In this document: piece after piece, positions 17,379-25,607 of the stretch | Layout of the letters: every line of letters begins with the position of its first letter | How positions within the stretch are numbered: position 1 is the first letter of the stretch | Assembly: GCF_001723055.1 (NCBI RefSeq) | Contig: NZ_MDCR01000028.1 | Span: forward strand, 19,380 to 83,379 | DNA from: Streptomyces niveus | Lineage (GTDB): Bacteria > Actinomycetota > Actinomycetes > Streptomycetales > Streptomycetaceae | Direction of reading: 5' to 3' | DNA: 64,000 nucleotides | Translations under genes and position numbers: made by a program | Notes under the pieces: model-generated | What the model was told of the DNA's origin: nothing | The model's input: only the letters and a program-made list of their open reading frames with translations | The model's database searches: none

Positions 17379-18353
17379 ATGCACGCAGCTACCGAAGCGA
17401 CCATCGACGCCGTCGTGATCGGCGGCGGAGCCGCCGGCCTGAACGGCGCGCTGATGCTCGCCCGCTCCCGCCGCTCCGTCGTCGTCATCGACGGCGGCAC
17501 CCCCCGTAACGCGCCCGCCGACGGCGTGCACGGCCTGCTCGGCCAGGAGGGTGTCCCGCCGGCGGAACTGCTGCGCCGGGGGCGCGAGGAGGTACGCGGC
17601 TACGGCGGCGAGGTGATCGAGGGCGAGGTGATCTCCGCCGTCCCGGCCGCCCCCTCCGCCGAGGGCGATCCGCGCTTCACGATCACGCTCGCGGACGGCG
17701 GCACCCTGCGGGCGCGCCGGCTGCTGGTCGCCACCGGCCTGCGCGACGTACTGCCCGAAGTCCCCGGACTGGCCCGGCACTGGGGCCACGGCGTGGTGCA
17801 CTGCCCGTACTGCCACGGCTGGGAGGTACGCGACAAGCCCATCGGGATCCTGGCCGTCGGCCCGGCCTCCGTCCATCACGCGCTGCTGTTCCGGCAGTTG
17901 ACCGACGACCTGGTCTACTTCACCCGCGACACCGTCCTGGACGAGGAGACCCGCGCACGCTTCGCCGCCCGCGCGATCCGGGTCGTGGACACCCCGGTGG
18001 CGGCGGTCGAGTCGACCGGCGACGGCCGTATCGAGGGGGTGCGGCTGACCGACGGCCAGCTCGTCGCGCGCCGCGTCATCGCGGTGGCGACCGGCATGTG
18101 GGCCCGTACGGAGGGCCTGGCCGGCCTGGAACTGCCGATGGAGGACCTGCCCGGCGGCATGGGCCGCCACTTCGCCACGGGCACGGCCGGAGCCACCCCG
18201 GTCCGTGGCGTATGGGTGGCGGGCAACGCCGCCGACCCGTCGGCACAGGTGGGCGCCTCCGCGGCGGCGGGCGCCTTGTCCGGCGCGCACATCAACGCCG
18301 ACCTGACGACGGCCGACACGGACGCGGCGCTGGCTGCTGCCGTTGTCGGCTAG
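17379..18353 (+). CDS. Thioredoxin reductase-like FAD oxidoreductase with CPYC redox pair
   Basis: The protein has 324 residues. The FAD motif is VVIGGGAAGLNGAL (residues 12-25) with the acidic VVVIDGG after it. The active dithiol is C142-P-Y-C145 within HCPYCHGWE, in the place of the CATC of thioredoxin reductase. The NADPH-binding half is degenerate: ILAVGPASVHHALLF lacks GxGxxA plus the HRRxxxR arginines. This layout is that of dithiol oxidases of the GliT/HlmI type and of uncharacterised actinobacterial reductases. The C-terminal FAD motif is GVWVAGNAADP. Two XRE-cupin genes flank it. Its stop codon lies in the left end of a short repeat element. Confidence 0.82.
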   Translation: MHAATEATIDAVVIGGGAAGLNGALMLARSRRSVVVIDGGTPRNAPADGVHGLLGQEGVPPAELLRRGREEVRGYGGEVIEGEVISAVPAAPSAEGDPRFTITLADGGTLRARRLLVATGLRDVLPEVPGLARHWGHGVVHCPYCHGWEVRDKPIGILAVGPASVHHALLFRQLTDDLVYFTRDTVLDEETRARFAARAIRVVDTPVAAVESTGDGRIEGVRLTDGQLVARRVIAVATGMWARTEGLAGLELPMEDLPGGMGRHFATGTAGATPVRGVWVAGNAADPSAQVGASAAAGALSGAHINADLTTADTDAALAAAVVG

Positions 18354-18596
18354 GCCGTGTTGGGGAAGTCCCGTCTGGCGGACGGTGCCTGGCGCGCTCG
18401 CCGCGTTGTCGGAGACGACCGAGACTCTCCGTACGAGGTCGGTGCTCCGCCTTGCGGGCGCACGCACCAGTGTGACGTCAGCCGCTCCGCGGCGGGCGTC
18501 GGCCCCGCCCTTCGGGCGGATGGCGTCGTACGCCCGCCAGGCGAGGTGCCGCACCAGGCGCCGCCCGCCGGACGGGACGTCCCCAACACCCCCTAG
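18350..18596. repeat. Inverted-repeat (MITE-like) element, copy 1
   Basis: A 247-bp non-coding element. The left end ctaggccgtgttgggga and right end tccccaacaccccctag form 17-bp terminal inverted repeats with two mismatches. The core shares the blocks ctcgccgcgttgtcg and cgcacgcaccag with a second element at 44578-44743. Both ends carry CTAG, a tetranucleotide that is rare in Streptomyces. The flanking genes stop inside the ends, at TAG of 18351-18353 on one strand and 18593-18595 on the other. No transposase frame is present, so movement would need one in trans. Confidence 0.6.
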
Positions 18597-19192
18597 GTGG
18601 CCGGGGACTTCGGCGCCGCACGCACATGCGCGCGTTCGCCCTGCTTGCCGATCAGGCTCAGGAACTCGACCGGCCCCGCCTCGGTGGCCCCGAACCAGTG
18701 GGGCGTACGGGTGTCGAACTCGGCCGCCTCGCCCGGTTTGAGGAGCAGATCGTGCTCGCCGAGGAGCAGCCGGAGCGTGCCGTTGAGGACGTACACCCAG
18801 TCGTAACCCTCGTGCGTGCGCGGCACGGGCTCCACGACGCCGCCCGCAGCGGCGGGCAGGACGAACTTGTACGCCTGGATGCCGCCGGGCCTGCGGGTCA
18901 GGGGCAGCACGGTTGATCCGTCGCCGCAGGCGATCGGGCGCAGATTGACGCGCGGGTTGCCCGTACGCGGCGCGTCGACCAGCTCGTCGATGGTGGCGCC
19001 GTACACGCGGGCGAGCGGCAGAAGCTGTTCGAGTGTGGGGCGCCGCAGGCCCGCCTCAAGTCTCGACAGCGTGCTGACCGAGATGCCGGTCGCCTTCGCG
19101 AGGCCGGTCAGCGTCATGTCGCGGGCGAGGCGCAGGTGCTTCAGCCGGGGGCCGACGGCGTCGAGCGTGCGGTCCACTTCGTCGTCATCCAT
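18593..19192 (-). CDS. XRE-family regulator with C-terminal cupin domain (second copy)
   Basis: The protein has 199 residues. The HTH domain reads VGPRLKHLRLARDMTLTGLA and KATGISVSTLSRLEAGLRRP. The cupin barrel has RTHEGYDWVYVLNGTLRLLL and KPGEAAEFDTRTPHWFGA, a better-conserved cupin than in the copy at 16705-17283. ATG 19192 is the start. It is divergent from a DHA2 MFS exporter; a perfect 16-bp palindrome lies 22 bp upstream of its start codon. It is the likely repressor of that exporter and of itself. The stop codon is contributed by the end of the repeat element. Confidence 0.87.
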   Translation of the reverse strand: MDDDEVDRTLDAVGPRLKHLRLARDMTLTGLAKATGISVSTLSRLEAGLRRPTLEQLLPLARVYGATIDELVDAPRTGNPRVNLRPIACGDGSTVLPLTRRPGGIQAYKFVLPAAAGGVVEPVPRTHEGYDWVYVLNGTLRLLLGEHDLLLKPGEAAEFDTRTPHWFGATEAGPVEFLSLIGKQGERAHVRAAPKSPAT

Positions 19193-19213
19193 GCGCCCAG
19201 TCTGGGCCTGCGG

Positions 19214-19239
19214 TTTGCCGATCGGCAAACAACTTTGCC
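19214..19239. promoter_or_regulatory. Perfect palindrome, operator candidate of the second XRE-cupin gene
   Basis: tttgccgatcggcaaa (19214-19229) is a perfect 16-bp palindrome. A further half-site tttgcc follows at 19234-19239. It sits between the divergent XRE-cupin gene and the MFS exporter gene, 22 bp and about 90 bp from their starts. Binding by the adjacent XRE protein is inference. Confidence 0.6.
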
Positions 19240-19328
19240 TATCCGCCACCACCCTGACCACGATCGTCCCCGTCCCCGTCCCCGGCCAATCCCCGGCCGC
19301 CCTCAGTGACGCGAAAGGTCCACCCCCA

Positions 19329-20945
19329 GTGAGCAGTTCAGCGAGCAGTTCAGTGACCAGTACGAACCCACCCGACCCCCGTCAGCGCCGCGCGATCCTG
19401 ATCACGGTGTGCATCGCGCTGATGGCCGTCATCGCCTCCGTGTCCGGGCTCAACGTCGCCCAGCCCGACATGGCCGTCGCCTTCGACGCCTCGCAGCCCA
19501 CGATCCTGTGGATCATCAACAGCTACACCCTCAGCCTGGCCGCGCTGCTCCTGCCGCTCGGCGCGGTCGGCGACCGCTGGGGCCGCAAGCCGGTCCTGCT
19601 CGCGGGTCTGGTCGTCTTCGGGGTCGCCGGGGCGGTCGCCGCCCTCGCCCCGTCGGCCGGGATCATGCTCGCCGCACGCGTCCTCAGCGGCGTGGGCGCG
19701 GCGATGATCATGCCCGTCACCCTCGCCGTCATCACCTCCACCTTCCCGGCGGAGGAACGCGGGCGGGCGATCGGGGTGTGGACCGGCGTGGCCGGCGGTG
19801 GCGGCATCCTGGGCATGTTCCTGTCGGCCGCCCTGGTCGACGTCGCGAACTGGCGGTGGCTCTTCCTGCTGCCCGTCGCGCTCGTGCTCGTCGCCCTCGT
19901 CATGACGGTGCGGACCGTGCCCGACTCGCGCGAGGACTCGAAGCACTCCTTCGACACGGTCGGCGCGCTGACGTCGGTCGTCGCCGTGGTCGGATTGATC
20001 TTCGTACTCCAGGAAGGACCCGAGCGGGGCTGGACCGCGCCCGTGACCCTGCTGAGTCTGCTGACCGGGGTCCTCGCGGCCGTCGCCTTCGTCGCGTGGG
20101 AACTGCGCAGTCCCGCTCCGCTCCTCGACGTCCGGCTCTTCCGCGAACGCGGCCTGGCCAGTGGTTCCGTCGCCCTGCTCGCGGTCTTCGGCGTCCAGGC
20201 CGGCATCTTCGTCGTCCTGTTCCCGTTCCTCCAGGCCGTACTCGGCTGGTCCGGGCTGTCGGCGACGCTGGCGCTCATGCCCATGGCCGTACTGATGATG
20301 CTGACCTCCGGCCTCGCGCCCCGCCTCGCCGAACGCGCCGGCAGCCGGGCCACCATGGCCCTCGGCATCCTCCTGGGCGGCACGGGCCTGGCGCTCATGG
20401 CCGGCCTCGTGTCCGTCGGCGACGGCTACTTCTCCGTCCTGCCCGGCATGCTCGCCATGGGCATCGGCATGGGCCTGACGATGACCCCGGCGACGGAGGC
20501 CATCACCGGCGCCCTGCCCCGCGAACGCCAGGGTGTCGCCTCCGCGCTCAACGACGTCACCAGGGAGTTCGGCACCGCGCTCGGTGTCGCCCTGCTCGGG
20601 GCGCTCCTGTCCGCCGGTTACCGGGGCGCCATCGACGGCCGACTCGCCGCTGTACCCGTCCCGGAGGGCGTCGCCGACACCGCCCGCGAGGGAATCGCCA
20701 ACGCCGTCGAAGCGGCGGACAAGTCGGGCGGGCCGCACGCGCGGGCACTGATCCGGGCCGCCCAGGAGTCGTTCGTCGACGGCTGGCAGCAGGCCATGTG
20801 GGCGGGCGTCGCCGTCATGGCGCTGCTGCTCGTCTACGTCCTCGTACGAGGGCCCCGGCGCCCGGCGTCGGACAGGAGCGGCAGCGGGAGCAGAAGCAGG
20901 AGCGAGCCCGCGAAGGTCTCCCCGAAGGTCTCCGCGAAACAGTGA
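19329..20945 (+). CDS. DHA2-family MFS exporter
   Basis: A 538-residue membrane protein with about 14 hydrophobic segments. TM1 holds SGLNVAQPDMAVAFDASQP, then ILWIINSYTLSLAALLLPLG and motif A GAVGDRWGRKPVLLAG. Motif C appears as GVAGGGGILGMFL. A long cytoplasmic tail rich in Ser/Arg/Lys (about 505-538) ends the protein. GTG 19329 is preferred, with gaaagg 10 bp upstream; a short tandem repeat (gcgagcagttca-like, twice) follows the start codon. It is divergent from the XRE-cupin regulator, so regulated drug export is the likely role. Confidence 0.88.
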   Translation: MSSSASSSVTSTNPPDPRQRRAILITVCIALMAVIASVSGLNVAQPDMAVAFDASQPTILWIINSYTLSLAALLLPLGAVGDRWGRKPVLLAGLVVFGVAGAVAALAPSAGIMLAARVLSGVGAAMIMPVTLAVITSTFPAEERGRAIGVWTGVAGGGGILGMFLSAALVDVANWRWLFLLPVALVLVALVMTVRTVPDSREDSKHSFDTVGALTSVVAVVGLIFVLQEGPERGWTAPVTLLSLLTGVLAAVAFVAWELRSPAPLLDVRLFRERGLASGSVALLAVFGVQAGIFVVLFPFLQAVLGWSGLSATLALMPMAVLMMLTSGLAPRLAERAGSRATMALGILLGGTGLALMAGLVSVGDGYFSVLPGMLAMGIGMGLTMTPATEAITGALPRERQGVASALNDVTREFGTALGVALLGALLSAGYRGAIDGRLAAVPVPEGVADTAREGIANAVEAADKSGGPHARALIRAAQESFVDGWQQAMWAGVAVMALLLVYVLVRGPRRPASDRSGSGSRSRSEPAKVSPKVSAKQ

Positions 20946-20978
20946 CCCCCGCCCCCGGCCGCGTCGAGACTTCGGCGT

Positions 20979-22166
20979 ATGCGCAGCTACCAAACCCTGT
21001 TCCGGACACCGGAGTTCACCCCGTTCCTGCTCTCCTTCGCCGCCTTCGCCGCGGCTCAGACGATCGGCGGTCTCGCCCTCGGCACGCTGGTCTTCCGGGC
21101 CACCGGCTCCCCGTTCCTCTCGGCGCTGAGCATGTTCGGCCCGCAGCTGGCGCAGTTGGCGGGGGCCATGTTCCTGCTGTCGGGCGCCGACCGGCTGCCC
21201 CCGCGGGCGATCCTCACCGGTCTCTCGCTGGCCTTCGCGGCCGGTACGGCGGTGCAGGCGCTGCCCGGTCTGCCGCTGTGGGCGGTCTTCGGCGTCCTGC
21301 TCGCGCAGGGCCTGGTCGCGTCGCTGGGCGGGGGAGTGCGCGGGGGGCTGCTGACCGAGATCCTGCCCAAGGACGGCTACGTCCTCGGGCGTTCGGTGTA
21401 CAGCATGCTCTGGGGCCTGACCCAGATGGCCGGGTTCGCGACCGGCGGCGTACTGCTGGCGCTCCTGTCGCCACGGACCTGTCTGCTCCTCGCGGCGGCC
21501 CTGTACGCGCTGTCGGCGCTCGTCACCCGCCTGGGCCTCACGGCCCGCCCACCGCGCGCCTCCGGCCGCCCGTCCCTGGCGGCGACCTGGCGCACCAACG
21601 CGCTCCTGTGGTCCTCGCGGCCCCGCCGTCTGACGTACCTCGCCCTGTGGGTCCCCAACGGCCTGGTGATCGGCGGCGATTCGCTGTACGTCTCCTACGC
21701 CCCCGGCGCCGCCGGGACGCTGTACGCGTGCGGGGCGCTCGGCATGATCGCGGGCGACCTGCTGGTGGGCCGCCTCGTACCGCCCGCGTGGCGGCCCCGG
21801 CTCGCGACCCCGCTGCGCCTGCTGCTGGCCGTCCCGTACCTGTTCTTCGTCCTGCGGCCGGGAGTGGCGCTGTCGGCCGTGGCCGCCGCCGTCGCCTCCG
21901 TCGGCTTCGCCGCGACCCTGGTCCTCCAGGAACGGCTGCTCGCCCTCACCCCCGGCGACCTCGCCGGCCACGCCCTCGGCCTGCACGCCACGGGCACGGC
22001 CGCGCTCCAGGGCACCGCCGCCGCCCTCGCGGGCGCCCTGGCCCAACTGACGTCCCCGGCAACGGCGATGACACTGATGGCGGCCGGATCGATCACCGCG
22101 ACCCTGATCCTCGCGGCGCTGACCACCCACGAGGCACGCCGGACGGCCGAGGGCTGTGGTGCGTAG
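20979..22166 (+). CDS. MFS transporter (12-TM type)
   Basis: A 395-residue protein with about 12 hydrophobic segments. It opens with FRTPEFTPFLLSFAAFAAAQ, an MFS start of the type seen in macrolide-efflux-like and enterobactin-exporter-like proteins. SGADRLPPRAILTGL replaces a clear motif A. It lies 33 bp after the DHA2 exporter on the same strand, so co-transcription is likely. Substrate and direction of transport are unknown. Confidence 0.8.
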   Translation: MRSYQTLFRTPEFTPFLLSFAAFAAAQTIGGLALGTLVFRATGSPFLSALSMFGPQLAQLAGAMFLLSGADRLPPRAILTGLSLAFAAGTAVQALPGLPLWAVFGVLLAQGLVASLGGGVRGGLLTEILPKDGYVLGRSVYSMLWGLTQMAGFATGGVLLALLSPRTCLLLAAALYALSALVTRLGLTARPPRASGRPSLAATWRTNALLWSSRPRRLTYLALWVPNGLVIGGDSLYVSYAPGAAGTLYACGALGMIAGDLLVGRLVPPAWRPRLATPLRLLLAVPYLFFVLRPGVALSAVAAAVASVGFAATLVLQERLLALTPGDLAGHALGLHATGTAALQGTAAALAGALAQLTSPATAMTLMAAGSITATLILAALTTHEARRTAEGCGA

Positions 22167-22312
22167 GCACCAGGAAAGGCGCGCGGCTGGTCCGGTCGCA
22201 CCAGGGGCGAACGGGGACTGGGGACGATGCCCGGCGGGGCCGCCTGGCGGAAGTGTGGGAGGCGTACGCGGGTCCCCGTATCCGCCCGTCACCCACGATG
22301 AAGAGGACATCC

Positions 22313-23728
22313 ATGTCCCAAGCTGTGACCGCGCTTCCCCCGCCCCGTATCGGAAGGCTCTCGATCGCCGCCCTCGGCGTGCTGGCACTCGCCCTCGGCA
22401 CCCTCCAGTCAGTGGTGGAGCCCGCGATCCCGCTGCTGCAAGGTGAGTTGGGGGTCACTCCCGACGAAGGGGCCCTGATCGGCAACACCTTGCTGATCAC
22501 CGGCGCCGTCCTCACCCCTGTCGCGGGCAAACTCGGCGACCGCTACGGCGGGAAGCGGGTGCTGATCCGGCTGATGGCCGTGGTCGCGGCCGGCGGTCTG
22601 CTGGCGAGTGTGGCGCCGAATCTGCCGGTGCTGCTGCTCGGCCAGGTACTTCAGGGCGCCATGGTGGGCGCGCTGCCGCTCTCCTTCATCCTGGTGCGCA
22701 AGCATCTGTCGGCAGGCGAGTCGCAGGTGGCGATCGGGGTCGTCATCGCCCTGTTCACCGGCGGCGGCATGGTGGGCACCCTGATCGCCGGGCCGATCGC
22801 CGAACTGCTCTCCTGGCACTGGATGTTCGCGCTGCCGACGGCCGTCATCATCGCGACGACGATGGCCGTGGCCCGGCTGATGCCGCACGATCCGCCCGCC
22901 GAATCGGACAGCGGGATCGACTGGCCCGGCGTACTTCTGCTGAGCGCCACGTTGCTCACGTTCATGCTCGGGCTCGTGACCGTGACGAACGGCAGCCTTC
23001 CGCCACCAGCCGTCGGCGCCGTCGCGGTGGCCGTCGCCGCCCTCGGGACCGGCTGGGTCGCCGTCGAGCGCCGGGCGGTCGCTCCGATGGTCGATCTGCG
23101 CATGCTGGCGAAGCCCGCGATGTGGCACGCGTGCGTACTCACCTTCGTCATCACCGTCACCGCCGGGATGGTGATCTTCCTGCTCCCGCAGCTGTTCGCG
23201 ATATCGGGCGACGGTTACGGCTTCGGAGCGAGCACCACCGACATCGGACTGTTCCTCCTTCCCGGCGCCGTCGCCGGGGCGTTGAGCGACTCGGTCGGCG
23301 GGGTCGCGGCGCGGCGGTTCGGCCCGCGCGCCGTGGTCGTCGTGGGCGCCGTCGTCACGGCGGCCACGCTGATCGCCCTGGCGGCGCAGCACACCGCGCC
23401 GTGGCACCTCGTCCTCGCGAAGGTGCTGACCGCGTTCGCGGCGGGCGTCGGTACGACGGCGCTGCTCGCCGGGACCGCGACCGCCGTCGAGACCAAGGAC
23501 ATCGGCATCGCCACCAGCCTGCTCGTGGTGACCCGGGTGATCGGCGTCGCGCTGGGCGCCCAGCTCGGCGGCGCCATCCTCGGCGCCGGGGGCGACCCGG
23601 TGACGGGCCTGCCGGCGGAGTCGGCCTTCGTGACCGGATTCGCCGTCGCCGGCCTTGTCGCCGCACTGTCACTGCTCGTTGTCCGCGTCACGAAACTCCA
23701 CGCCACCAACAAAGGAGCAGGGGCATGA
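22313..23728 (+). CDS. MFS transporter coupled to a flavin monooxygenase
   Basis: The 471 residues carry about 14 hydrophobic segments. TM1-2 include LQSVVEPAIPLLQGELGVTP and LLITGAVLTPVAGKLGDRYG, where GKLGDRYGGKRV is motif A. ATG 22313 has gaagagga just upstream; an ATG 15 bp earlier is also in frame. The last codons overlap the next gene by 4 bp (ATGA), so transporter and monooxygenase are translated together. That pairing suggests a resistance or tailoring unit in which a compound is oxidised and pumped out. Confidence 0.86.
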   Translation: MSQAVTALPPPRIGRLSIAALGVLALALGTLQSVVEPAIPLLQGELGVTPDEGALIGNTLLITGAVLTPVAGKLGDRYGGKRVLIRLMAVVAAGGLLASVAPNLPVLLLGQVLQGAMVGALPLSFILVRKHLSAGESQVAIGVVIALFTGGGMVGTLIAGPIAELLSWHWMFALPTAVIIATTMAVARLMPHDPPAESDSGIDWPGVLLLSATLLTFMLGLVTVTNGSLPPPAVGAVAVAVAALGTGWVAVERRAVAPMVDLRMLAKPAMWHACVLTFVITVTAGMVIFLLPQLFAISGDGYGFGASTTDIGLFLLPGAVAGALSDSVGGVAARRFGPRAVVVVGAVVTAATLIALAAQHTAPWHLVLAKVLTAFAAGVGTTALLAGTATAVETKDIGIATSLLVVTRVIGVALGAQLGGAILGAGGDPVTGLPAESAFVTGFAVAGLVAALSLLVVRVTKLHATNKGAGA

Positions 23729-24921
23729 CCCGTACCGGACGCCACGTACTGATCTCCGGGGCCAGCATCGCCGGACCCGCCCTGGCGTACTGGCTGCACC
23801 GGGCCGGATACGCGGTCACCGTGGTGGAGAAGGCGGGCGCGCTGCGCGGCGGTGGCTACCCCGTCGACATCCGAGGCACCGCGATCGAGGTGGTCCGGCG
23901 GATGGGGATACTGCCGGGGCTGCGGGACGCGCACATCGACTCGCGCCGTCTCACATTCCTCGACGCCGACGGCGGCAAGGTGGCGTCACTCACCCCGAGC
24001 GCCGTCTCCGGCGGTGTCGAGGGACAGGACCTTGAGATACGTCGCGGGGATCTGGCCGCGAGCCTCTACGCGGCCGTCCGCGACGACGTCGAGTTCCTGT
24101 TCGGCGATGCCATCGACGTCCTCGACGATCACGAGAACGGGGTCGACGTGACGTTCCGCAGCGGGCGACGGCGCACGTACGACCTCGTCGTGGGCGCCGA
24201 CGGCATGCACTCACGCACCCGGGAGTCCCTGTTCGGCCCCGAGGAGCGGTTCCACCGCTACCTCGGCTACTGCTTCGCCATCTTCACCCTGCCGAACACC
24301 TTCGGGCTCTCCCGCGAGGTGATGATGTGGAACAGCCCCGGGAAGGCCGCGGCCCTCTACGCCGTCGGGGACGACGACGAACTGCACGGCTTCCTGAACT
24401 TCCACCGGCCGGGGCCGGCGCTCGACGTCCCCCGGAACCCGGGCGCCCAACGGGACCTGGTCGCCTCGGCCTTCGCGGGCGCGGGATGGGAGGGGGTGGC
24501 GGCGATGGTCGACGCCATGCGCGACGCGGACGATCTGTTCTTCGACACGGCCGGCCAGATCCGTATGCCCGCCTGGTCCCGCGGTCGCGTCGCGCTCGTC
24601 GGCGACGCCGCGTACGCCCCCTCGTTCCTCACCGGACAAGGCTCCAGCCTCGCACTGGCCGGCGCCTACATGCTCGCCAACTCCCTTGCCGCGTACGGAG
24701 ATCACCGGGCGGCATTCGCCGCGTACGAACGGGACCTCCGTCCGTTCGTCGCCATGAACCAGGCCCTGGTCGACAACGGCGCGGCCACGCTCTTCCCCAC
24801 CACGGAGCGGGCGCTGGAGCAACGCGACCGGGGGCTGCGTGACCTCCTCACCCTGCCCGCCGCGCCGCCGCGACCGGCCCATTCGGCCCTGACGCTGCCG
24901 GAGTTCGCCCTGCCGCGGTGA
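23725..24921 (+). CDS. FAD-dependent monooxygenase (TetX/PHBH-like)
   Basis: A 398-residue class A flavin monooxygenase. FAD motif GASIAGPALAYWLHRAGY (residues 11-28) is the usual GxGxxG with A/S changes. The DG motif is DLVVGADGMHSRTR, and the GD motif is VALVGDAAYAPSFLTGQG. PVDIRG near residue 50 resembles TetX-family proteins, which hydroxylate tetracyclines and related aromatic compounds with NADPH and O2. A ribosome site (aaggag) precedes ATG 23725, which overlaps the stop of the MFS gene. A two-component pair follows on the opposite strand. Confidence 0.88.
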   Translation: MTRTGRHVLISGASIAGPALAYWLHRAGYAVTVVEKAGALRGGGYPVDIRGTAIEVVRRMGILPGLRDAHIDSRRLTFLDADGGKVASLTPSAVSGGVEGQDLEIRRGDLAASLYAAVRDDVEFLFGDAIDVLDDHENGVDVTFRSGRRRTYDLVVGADGMHSRTRESLFGPEERFHRYLGYCFAIFTLPNTFGLSREVMMWNSPGKAAALYAVGDDDELHGFLNFHRPGPALDVPRNPGAQRDLVASAFAGAGWEGVAAMVDAMRDADDLFFDTAGQIRMPAWSRGRVALVGDAAYAPSFLTGQGSSLALAGAYMLANSLAAYGDHRAAFAAYERDLRPFVAMNQALVDNGAATLFPTTERALEQRDRGLRDLLTLPAAPPRPAHSALTLPEFALPR

Positions 24922-24944
24922 CGCCGCACGTACGACGGGCGCGC

Positions 24945-25607
24945 TCAGTTTTCGACCAGGCCCGTCCGGTAGGCGATGACGACGAGCTGTGCCCGGTCAC
25001 GCGCCTCCAGCTTCGTCATGGCGCGCTGCACATGGGCGCGGACGGTGAAGGGGCTGAGGAACATCCGCTCGGCGATCTCCTGGTTGGACAGGCCGGTCGC
25101 GACCAGGGCCACCATCTCCCGTTCGCGCGGGGTGAGTACGGCGAGCCGGTCGGGGTCGTGCGGCCGGGGGGCGTCCGGGGTGGCCAGGAAACGGGTGACC
25201 AGGGAGCGGGTCGCCGCGGGGGACAGCAGGGTGTCGCCGTCGGCGACCGTACGCACGGCGTTCAGCAGGTCCTCGGCGCCGATGCCCTTGCCGATGAAGC
25301 CGGCGGCCCCCGCGCGCAGCGCCTGGGCGACGTACTCGTCGGTCTCGTACGTGGTGAGGATCAGGATGCGGCTGGCCCGCAGCTCCGGGTCCGCGCAGAT
25401 CTCCGAGGTGGCGGCGAGCCCGTCGACCTCGGGCATCCGGATGTCCATGATCACCACGTCCGGGCGCAGCTTCCGGGTGAGCCGCACCGCCTCGCGGCCG
25501 TCGGCGGCCTCGCCGACCACGGTGATGTCGTCGGCGGTGTCGAGCAGGATCCGGAACGCGTCGCGCAGCAGGGCCTGGTCGTCGGCGAGCAGCACCCGGA
25601 GCGTCAT
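24945..25607 (-). CDS. NarL/LuxR-type response regulator
   Basis: The protein has 220 residues. The receiver domain carries LLADDQALL with acidic D9-D10, phospho-acceptor D55 in VVIMDIRMPEVDG, the T/S switch at LILTTYET and the conserved Lys in AAGFIGKGI. A LuxR/GerE DNA-binding domain (about 155-220) has LTPREREMVALVATGLSNQE and LSPFTVRAHVQRAMTKL. Its start overlaps the histidine kinase stop by 4 bp, so the pair is translationally coupled. The gene converges with the monooxygenase gene, which makes that gene a possible target but not a proven one. Confidence 0.92.
   Translation of the reverse strand: MTLRVLLADDQALLRDAFRILLDTADDITVVGEAADGREAVRLTRKLRPDVVIMDIRMPEVDGLAATSEICADPELRASRILILTTYETDEYVAQALRAGAAGFIGKGIGAEDLLNAVRTVADGDTLLSPAATRSLVTRFLATPDAPRPHDPDRLAVLTPREREMVALVATGLSNQEIAERMFLSPFTVRAHVQRAMTKLEARDRAQLVVIAYRTGLVEN

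Noticed and set aside
19409..22312. Very long open frame running over the first two MFS genes ahead of the third
   Set aside because: The translation is Arg/Pro/Gly-rich shadow coding. Only the part after 22313 has MFS character.
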